Shown here: in pieces, positions 5,905-10,579 of the stretch
How the letters are laid out: each line of letters opens with the position of its first letter
Numbering within the stretch: position 1 is the stretch's first letter
Made by a program: the position numbers and the translations under genes
The notes under the pieces: generated by a model
Databases searched by the model: none
Told to the model about the DNA's origin: nothing
Seen by the model: only the letters and a program-made list of their open reading frames with translations
Assembly: GCA_945979635.1 (NCBI GenBank)
Contig: CAMFPZ010000016.1
Span: 1 to 10,579, forward strand
From: an uncultured Eubacterium sp.
GTDB lineage: Bacteria; Bacillota; Clostridia; Oscillospirales; Acutalibacteraceae
DNA length: 10,579 nt
Direction of reading: 5' to 3'

Positions 5905-7965
5905 AAAAGAGTATTTGCGTTAATTGGATTTACAACAGCAATATCTATGCTTGTTTTGAATCTGATTGAAACAAATTATATACTGCCTTTTGCAATTGGG
6001 CTTACAGTAATTTTTGCTGTAAGCCTTTACTTGCCTATGTTTAGGAAAAACAGAGTGTTTGAAATATGCGTTGCAGTGGTGCTTTTTTCCTGCTTTTTGT
6101 TTTACGGGTTTCAGACAATGGTAGTTAATCCGCAATTAAAGCTTGATGAAACGGAGGCTTGTTGCAGCTTTTATGTAACCCAAAAGCTGGGCTCAACAAA
6201 ATCCGCCAATTCGTATTCCGCAAAAATTATTGATAGTGAAAACTCCTCTGTACCGCATAATATGAAGGTTGTTTTGTATACCGAGCCGGAACTCGAATTG
6301 GATGACTATGTCGAAATGTCGGCCCAGATGAGATTCTTTAGACAATTTGATAATGCTTTTGATTCATATGGAAGATATGCCGACGGATTCTTTATTTCTG
6401 CAAAGGCGGATAAGGTTTATGTTAGTAATAATTTAATCCCTTCTCCGTTTTTCTTTGTTGGAAATGTCAGAGAGAGTATTCGAAACAAGCTGTCGTATAT
6501 TATCGGCGGTGATGAGGGGGTGCTTTCTAATGCACTCATAACAGGCGATACCTCCGGTGTTTCCGATTATGTGAAGCTGTGCTTCAAAAAGGCGGGAGTA
6601 AGCCATATTATGGCTGTTTCAGGTTTGCACTTGTCGCTTATTACGGGTGTGTTTGCTCTTTTTCTCCGATTGTTGCGAGTGAATAAAAGGGCATCCGGTG
6701 TATTGTCGATTGTGCTTGTTTTGATTTATATGGCAATTGCCGGCTTTTCGGGATCTGTAGTTAGAGCCGGAATTATGATGATAGTGCTTTTCATAGGCGA
6801 TTTGCTTTCGAGAAGAAGTGATAGCCTTAATTCACTCGGTTTGTCGGCATTTATAATGTGTCTAAATCCTTATGCGGTAACCGATGTTGGTCTGCTCTTT
6901 AGTATAACGGCCGTTTTTGCTCTTGTAACGCTCTATCCTGCAATTATTAAGCATCTCCCAAGGAACTATAAGGACCCGCTTAACAAGACGAAAAAGGAAA
7001 GAATCAGAGATGGATATTATGATGTTCTTTCTATATTTTATTCATCATTGTCGATAGGCGTAGTCACTATACCTGTTATGTATATATTCTATTCGTCAGT
7101 ATCAATTGTTTCTCCTGTTTCGAATCTGTTTGTGCTTCCGCTGGGTAGTGCCTGCGTCGTTTTTAGCTTGATGACATATATTTCCTCTGTAATAGGAATA
7201 AATGTAATAACAGTCGGCGTTGCATTTGTAACAAAGAAGCTTGTTTCATTTTTGATTAGTGTGGTTGAATTTATTTCCGGTCTTGGAAATACGGTTTATT
7301 ATTTGGATTATCGGTTTGGCCTCGTAATTGCCGGCATTTTTATACTATTAGCAGTAGCATACTTTTTAAATACAAAGCTTTCTGTAAGAATAGCGGCTGT
7401 TTTCTCAATGGCGATAATGCTCGTTTCTGTTGTACTTTTCGGGGTATTTGACAATAATATTGCAAAGGTCTATGTTTTTGGAGAAAGTGCAATTTTTGTT
7501 TCATATAAGAATGTAAATGTTGTATGGGGTATTGATAGTGCCGATGAGCTTTACAGAATACGGGATGCAGTAAACAAAAACGGAGGATATATTGATTTTT
7601 TGATTTGTGAAAATTCGGCGATTTATCCGTCGATAATGACATCTGTTATGCCTGTTGACACCTTGATTTATGATGAGTTTAATGATACAATACTAACATC
7701 CTTTCACCAAAATCTAGAAATTCGTGATAGCTATTCGGTAAGAATTGATGATGATTACGAATTTTCGTACAATAATGGAGATGTTATAATTCGCGTAAAG
7801 GATTTTTCGGTCGGAAATATAGAAAATTTGACCGATGCTTATGTTTCGCGAAATAATATTAAAGATGAGTATGCAACCATATCGCTTAATCCAAACGGCG
7901 TTTGCTACTCGATATATGACGATAATTCTTATTCGGTTAGGAGATTAAACAGATGGCAAAAATAG
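5902..7965 (+). CDS. comEC: ComEC/Rec2-family DNA uptake channel with degenerate C-terminal nuclease-like domain
   Basis: ComEC forms the inner-membrane channel that carries single-stranded DNA into competent cells. The order here is N-terminal TM segments (about 5-75), a soluble OB-fold-like region (about 80-180), and the hydrophobic Competence domain (about 205-515). The Competence domain contains the family signature HIMAVSGLHLSLITG (235-249) and the GFSGSVVRAGIMM segment (281-293). The last 165 residues sit where many ComEC proteins carry a metallo-beta-lactamase domain. The beginning (AKVYVFGESAIFVSYKNV, then VVWGID) still resembles that fold, but the expected HxHxDH motif is absent; the matching stretch reads near FLICENSAIYPS (566-577). 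At 687 residues the protein is shorter than the roughly 780 of Bacillus ComEC. The next gene overlaps its end by 13 bp. comEC-holA adjacency is common in Bacillota and supports the call. No other competence gene is in the window. Confidence 0.9.
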   Translation: MKRVFALIGFTTAISMLVLNLIETNYILPFAIGLTVIFAVSLYLPMFRKNRVFEICVAVVLFSCFLFYGFQTMVVNPQLKLDETEACCSFYVTQKLGSTKSANSYSAKIIDSENSSVPHNMKVVLYTEPELELDDYVEMSAQMRFFRQFDNAFDSYGRYADGFFISAKADKVYVSNNLIPSPFFFVGNVRESIRNKLSYIIGGDEGVLSNALITGDTSGVSDYVKLCFKKAGVSHIMAVSGLHLSLITGVFALFLRLLRVNKRASGVLSIVLVLIYMAIAGFSGSVVRAGIMMIVLFIGDLLSRRSDSLNSLGLSAFIMCLNPYAVTDVGLLFSITAVFALVTLYPAIIKHLPRNYKDPLNKTKKERIRDGYYDVLSIFYSSLSIGVVTIPVMYIFYSSVSIVSPVSNLFVLPLGSACVVFSLMTYISSVIGINVITVGVAFVTKKLVSFLISVVEFISGLGNTVYYLDYRFGLVIAGIFILLAVAYFLNTKLSVRIAAVFSMAIMLVSVVLFGVFDNNIAKVYVFGESAIFVSYKNVNVVWGIDSADELYRIRDAVNKNGGYIDFLICENSAIYPSIMTSVMPVDTLIYDEFNDTILTSFHQNLEIRDSYSVRIDDDYEFSYNNGDVIIRVKDFSVGNIENLTDAYVSRNNIKDEYATISLNPNGVCYSIYDDNSYSVRRLNRWQK

Positions 7966-8990
7966 TAGAAGCCGAGCTGAAAAATCAAATAAAGAATAAT
8001 GACTTTTCCAATGTCTATATGATATACGGCGAAGAGGGTTATCTAAAGGAGCTTTATGTCCGAAAGCTAAAGGAAAAGCTCGTAGAACCGGCGTTTGCCG
8101 ATTTCAATTTCCACCAATACGACGGCAAAAAGATACCATTGTCCGAAATTCTTACGGATGCCGATTTGATGCCTATGATGAGCGAGTATTCATTTTTGCT
8201 TGTTCGTGACTATCCTTTCGATAGATCAAAGGACGATGTGGAGCTGCTGAAATCATATCTAAAGGATGTAAACGAAAGTGCAGTAATTGTTTTTTGGTAT
8301 GATAATTTAGAGGCTGATGTAAAGAAAAATGCTAAATTTAAAGCAGTTGAATCCGCAATATCAAAGCACGGAGTTTCCGTCGAATTTAATCGAAAAACAG
8401 AGAGTGAACTTGCCAGATTAATTGTTGCCGGAGTAAAGAAAGCAGGCTGTACAATAGATAATACTAATGCCGCTTATCTTCCTTATGTTGTCGGAAATGA
8501 TTTGAAAACCATTCTTAATGAGGTTGAAAAATTATGCTCCTTTGTCGGCAGTGGCGAAATTACACGAAAAATTATTGATGAGCTTGCCGTAAAATGCCTT
8601 CAGGCGAGAGTTTATGATTTATCAAAGTTTATCTTGAACGGAAAAAGCGATGAGGCTTATGGGGTGTTGAGGGCGTTATTTGCTCAAAAGGAGGAGCCTA
8701 TCGTGATTCTTTCGGTAATATCCTCCTGCTATATAGATATGTATAGAGTAAAGTGTGCAAAGGCGTGTGCAAGAGGTGAGCAAAGCCTTACGGAATATTT
8801 TAACTATAAGGGTAGGGAATGGCTGATTAGAAACGCCGTCAGAGACAGCAAAAACCTTAGTCTCGAAAATTTGCGTTGTGCAATAGATACTCTTGCTGCT
8901 ACGGACGAAAAAATGAAATCTACCGCGGTAGACAAGAATCTCCTACTTGAGGAAACCGTAACGAAGCTTATTGCGTTGAGGAATGGCTGA
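7953..8990 (+). CDS. holA: DNA polymerase III delta subunit
   Basis: Delta is the clamp-loader subunit that opens the beta sliding clamp during chromosome replication. At 345 residues it has the usual family length. The N-terminal AAA+-like domain begins FSNVYMIYGEEGYLKELYVRK; YGEEGYL at 25-31 is the degenerate P-loop region typical of delta, which does not itself hydrolyse ATP. The middle has the family's acidic segment YLPYVVGNDLKTILNEVEKLC (about 175-195), where delta proteins usually read 'G.dl..l.nEleKL'. The C-terminal helical collar follows (FALFAQKEEPIVIL-like region near 246-256, then YFNYKGREWLIRNA). ATG 7953 lies in the last codons of comEC, a 13-bp overlap, and is preceded by AGGAG at 7939-7943 with a 9-base gap. 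The gene ends in TGATG shared with the next start. Its location between comEC and a small Toprim gene is a standard housekeeping arrangement. Confidence 0.92.
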   Translation: MAKIVEAELKNQIKNNDFSNVYMIYGEEGYLKELYVRKLKEKLVEPAFADFNFHQYDGKKIPLSEILTDADLMPMMSEYSFLLVRDYPFDRSKDDVELLKSYLKDVNESAVIVFWYDNLEADVKKNAKFKAVESAISKHGVSVEFNRKTESELARLIVAGVKKAGCTIDNTNAAYLPYVVGNDLKTILNEVEKLCSFVGSGEITRKIIDELAVKCLQARVYDLSKFILNGKSDEAYGVLRALFAQKEEPIVILSVISSCYIDMYRVKCAKACARGEQSLTEYFNYKGREWLIRNAVRDSKNLSLENLRCAIDTLAATDEKMKSTAVDKNLLLEETVTKLIALRNG

Positions 8991-9586
8991 TGGCAGAAAA
9001 GTTAAAAATAAGACAAGCTGTTATCGTTGAGGGAAAATATGATAAAATAAAGCTCAATAACATTATTGATGCCTTTATTATTGAAACGAACGGCTTTTCT
9101 ATAAATAAGGATAAGGAAAAGAAGAAATTTATAAAAAAGCTTGCACTTGAACGGGGAATAATAATTCTTACGGATTCCGATCATGCAGGCTTTATGATTC
9201 GTAAGTATATATCCTCATTTGTAGATAATAACTATATCACAAATGCGTATATTCCCGATGTCTTCGGAAAAGAAAAACGCAAGGCTGTTGCCTCCAAGGA
9301 GGGCAAGCTTGGTGTTGAGGGTATGACGAAGGAGGTTTTGCTTGAAGCATTCAAAAAAGCAGGAGTGAATGTTGAAACTATCGAAAACGCAAATCCTGTT
9401 ACTAATTTTGATTTATATGATTTTGGGTTTTCGGGTGGCGAGAACTCAAGAGCAAAGCGTGCCTGTTTGTGTAAGGCTCTTGATTTGCCGGAATTTCTTT
9501 CTGCAAATTCGCTATTGTCATGTATAAACAATATGATGACGAGGGACGAATTTATTTTACTTGTAAAAAATACAGAGCAACAATAA
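8990..9586 (+). CDS. Toprim/DUF4093 protein, RNase M5-like
   Basis: This 198-residue soluble protein has a Toprim fold of the RNase M5 type. RNase M5 cuts the 5S rRNA precursor in Bacillota. The N-terminal half carries the metal-binding Toprim signatures: the glutamate motif AVIVEGKYDKIKL (E14), FIIETNGFSI (about 29-37), and the double aspartate motif ILTDSDHAGFMIRKYI with D62 and D64. NAYIPDVFGKEKRKA (85-99) and GKLGVEGMTKEVLLEAF (105-121) match what I recall of clostridial DUF4093 Toprim proteins. The C-terminal part (about 135-198) would be the DUF4093/RNA-binding region. Length is close to the 186 residues of B. subtilis RNase M5. The ATG overlaps the holA TGA by one base (TGATG), with GAGGAAT at 8978-8984 as ribosome binding site. 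True RNase M5 activity is inferred; it could be a paralogue with another RNA or DNA target, so I give no symbol. Confidence 0.8.
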   Translation: MAEKLKIRQAVIVEGKYDKIKLNNIIDAFIIETNGFSINKDKEKKKFIKKLALERGIIILTDSDHAGFMIRKYISSFVDNNYITNAYIPDVFGKEKRKAVASKEGKLGVEGMTKEVLLEAFKKAGVNVETIENANPVTNFDLYDFGFSGGENSRAKRACLCKALDLPEFLSANSLLSCINNMMTRDEFILLVKNTEQQ

Positions 9587-9610
9587 TTTTCATTGTTGCT
9601 CTGCTTTTTT
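9573..9610. terminator. Bidirectional intrinsic terminator between convergent genes
   Basis: A perfect 12-bp stem, CAGAGCAACAAT (9573-9584) with ATTGTTGCTCTG (9592-9603), encloses a 7-base loop. On the plus strand it is followed by C and six T's (9605-9610). Read on the minus strand, the stem is followed by TA and six T's, from the A-run at 9565-9570. It can therefore end both the rightward operon and the leftward tmcAL transcript. The left arm contains the last codons and stop of the Toprim gene; the downstream T-run overlaps the tmcAL stop (TAA, complement of 9609-9611). Confidence 0.93.
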
Positions 9611-10579
9611 ATAGTATTCTGATTTTTGCTCTTTGCTCTTCGCCGCAGGGCAGCGGAGCTTTGAGCCCCAAATTATAGATATCTGTGAATTTGCATTCCA
9701 GATCGAATAGCTCCTTGATTTTGTTGTCATTTATATTAGAATATTTGGTTATTATCGGCATTTGAGCACTTTTTTTCATCTGTGCAAGCATTTCTCTGCC
9801 TCTGCTGTTAAAAGCGAGTATTCTCAAATATTCGGGTTGAGTAGGCATATCTCTGGTAATACCTAAATATGCCCTTAAAACAATCCGTCTTATTCTCGAA
9901 TGAGTGTAGCGTTTTGTCTTTATTCCATCATATAATTCGTCGAGTGATGTTGCTTGCTTCGAATACTTTTCTAATCTGTTTTCGAGTCCCTCTGAAACAT
10001 CTGTAATATTTAGAAAATCATTTGCTGTCATATTTCGAAGCTTGTACAAAATGGCCTTTTCGCAGTTTTCGAGAGTGCAAATTTCGTTTTTGTCCAAATG
10101 CCGCCTTATTTCGCTTGCACTGTAGTTGATGTCGTTAGTGTCGTGACCCTTTCCGATTCTCTTAACTACCATTGCGTTTAGCTTCGTATATGTTAGATAT
10201 TCGATTGCTAAAATATTGTTCGGCGTTTCTAAAATTGGCGAGCTTATTGCAATTTGTCTTGCCTTTGGGTACGACACACCCTTAGAAAGCTCTTTTTTGA
10301 TGATTTCGTCGCTTTCGCTAATCTGTTTTGCAACCGCTTTTAATTTATTAATATCATCCGTTTCTGCACCAAATGCAAGGGTGTCGCATATTCCGGTTGA
10401 TTCCAGTATGGAAACGCCGGCCTTTGCATATCCTTGTGCCGATTGAATTGTGCACAATGCAGGAATTTCAATAACTAAATCCGCACCATTTTCGATTGCT
10501 GTTTGAGCACGCTCAAATTTGTTATAAACAGCAAAATCACCCCTTTGTGTAAAATTGCCGCTCATAGCACAAATTAGTC
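9609..10579 (-). CDS. tmcAL: tRNA(Met) cytidine acetate ligase, 5'-truncated at contig end
   Basis: TmcAL (formerly YlbM in Bacillus) uses acetate and ATP to make N4-acetylcytidine at the wobble base of elongator tRNA(Met), which helps accurate AUG decoding. The visible part matches the nucleotidyltransferase-type N-terminal domain: MSGNFTQRGDFAVYNKFERA, GADLVIEIPALCTIQSAQ, then AFGAETDD, GVSYPKARQ and PNNILAIEYL. SASEIRRHL comes next, and a helical C-terminal region contains THSRIRRIVLRAYLGI. The apparent ATG (complement of 10563-10565) is not the start. The frame stays open to the contig edge and reads L-I-C-A before MSGNF, as expected for the internal '..V.MSGNF' block of the family. About 35 residues with the HxGH-type ATP motif are missing. 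The gene converges on the comEC-holA operon, with 22 bp between stop codons and a shared terminator. Confidence 0.9.
   Translation of the reverse strand, partial: LICAMSGNFTQRGDFAVYNKFERAQTAIENGADLVIEIPALCTIQSAQGYAKAGVSILESTGICDTLAFGAETDDINKLKAVAKQISESDEIIKKELSKGVSYPKARQIAISSPILETPNNILAIEYLTYTKLNAMVVKRIGKGHDTNDINYSASEIRRHLDKNEICTLENCEKAILYKLRNMTANDFLNITDVSEGLENRLEKYSKQATSLDELYDGIKTKRYTHSRIRRIVLRAYLGITRDMPTQPEYLRILAFNSRGREMLAQMKKSAQMPIITKYSNINDNKIKELFDLECKFTDIYNLGLKAPLPCGEEQRAKIRIL

Noticed and set aside
10216..10446. 76-codon plus-strand frame opposite tmcAL
   Set aside because: It is antisense to conserved TmcAL segments (GVSYPKARQ, PNNILAIEYL) and has no support of its own.
46..10579. Defence island, prophage, CRISPR, riboswitch or biosynthetic cluster
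   Set aside because: No repeat arrays, integrases, nuclease-effector pairs, structured leaders or cluster enzymes are visible; most genes have ordinary housekeeping or catabolic matches.

Overview
The window looks like one end-to-end assembly contig from an AT-rich, Gram-positive anaerobe, most likely a gut-type clostridium (Oscillospirales/Ruminococcaceae-like). The support is the comEC-holA gene pair followed by a clostridial Toprim/DUF4093 protein, the Bacillota-type tmcAL gene, strong purine-rich ribosome binding sites, and an oxygen-sensitive type of iron-sulphur flavoprotein reductase. The genus assignment is inference. No rRNA, tRNA, CRISPR array, insertion sequence or phage gene is visible.

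The first 45 bases are not genomic. They match the Illumina Nextera i7 adapter: the end of the flow-cell arm, an 8-base index, and the 19-bp Tn5 mosaic end. Real sequence starts at base 46, inside a gene for a small membrane protein whose true N-terminus is missing. The other end of the contig cuts tmcAL, which also lacks its N-terminus.

Layout: (1) 46-558, end of an unknown two-TM membrane protein. (2) 559-651, the only sizeable intergenic stretch, with an 11-bp inverted repeat and weak promoter-like sequence. (3) 652-5901, a two-gene metabolic unit: an FMN/4Fe-4S/FAD enoate reductase of the FadH/BaiCD class, then 21 bp later a LacZ-architecture GH2 glycosidase. (4) 5902-9586, a tightly packed housekeeping block, comEC, holA and a Toprim/DUF4093 protein (RNase M5-like), with 0-bp, overlapping and TGATG junctions. 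(5) 9573-9610, a strong terminator with T-tracts on both sides that serves this rightward operon and the convergent tmcAL. (6) 9609-10579, tmcAL on the minus strand.

All genes from 652 to 9586 point the same way with almost no gaps, so they could be co-transcribed. The reductase and glycosidase together could remove a sugar and then reduce an alpha,beta-unsaturated aglycone, but this is a hypothesis. The most noteworthy points are a ComEC whose C-terminal metallo-beta-lactamase-like region has lost its metal-binding motif, a GH2 enzyme with an intact catalytic pair but changed LacZ sugar-site residues and an extra loop, and a comEC start that abuts the lacZ-like stop with no visible Shine-Dalgarno sequence. 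I see no convincing wholly new multi-gene system.
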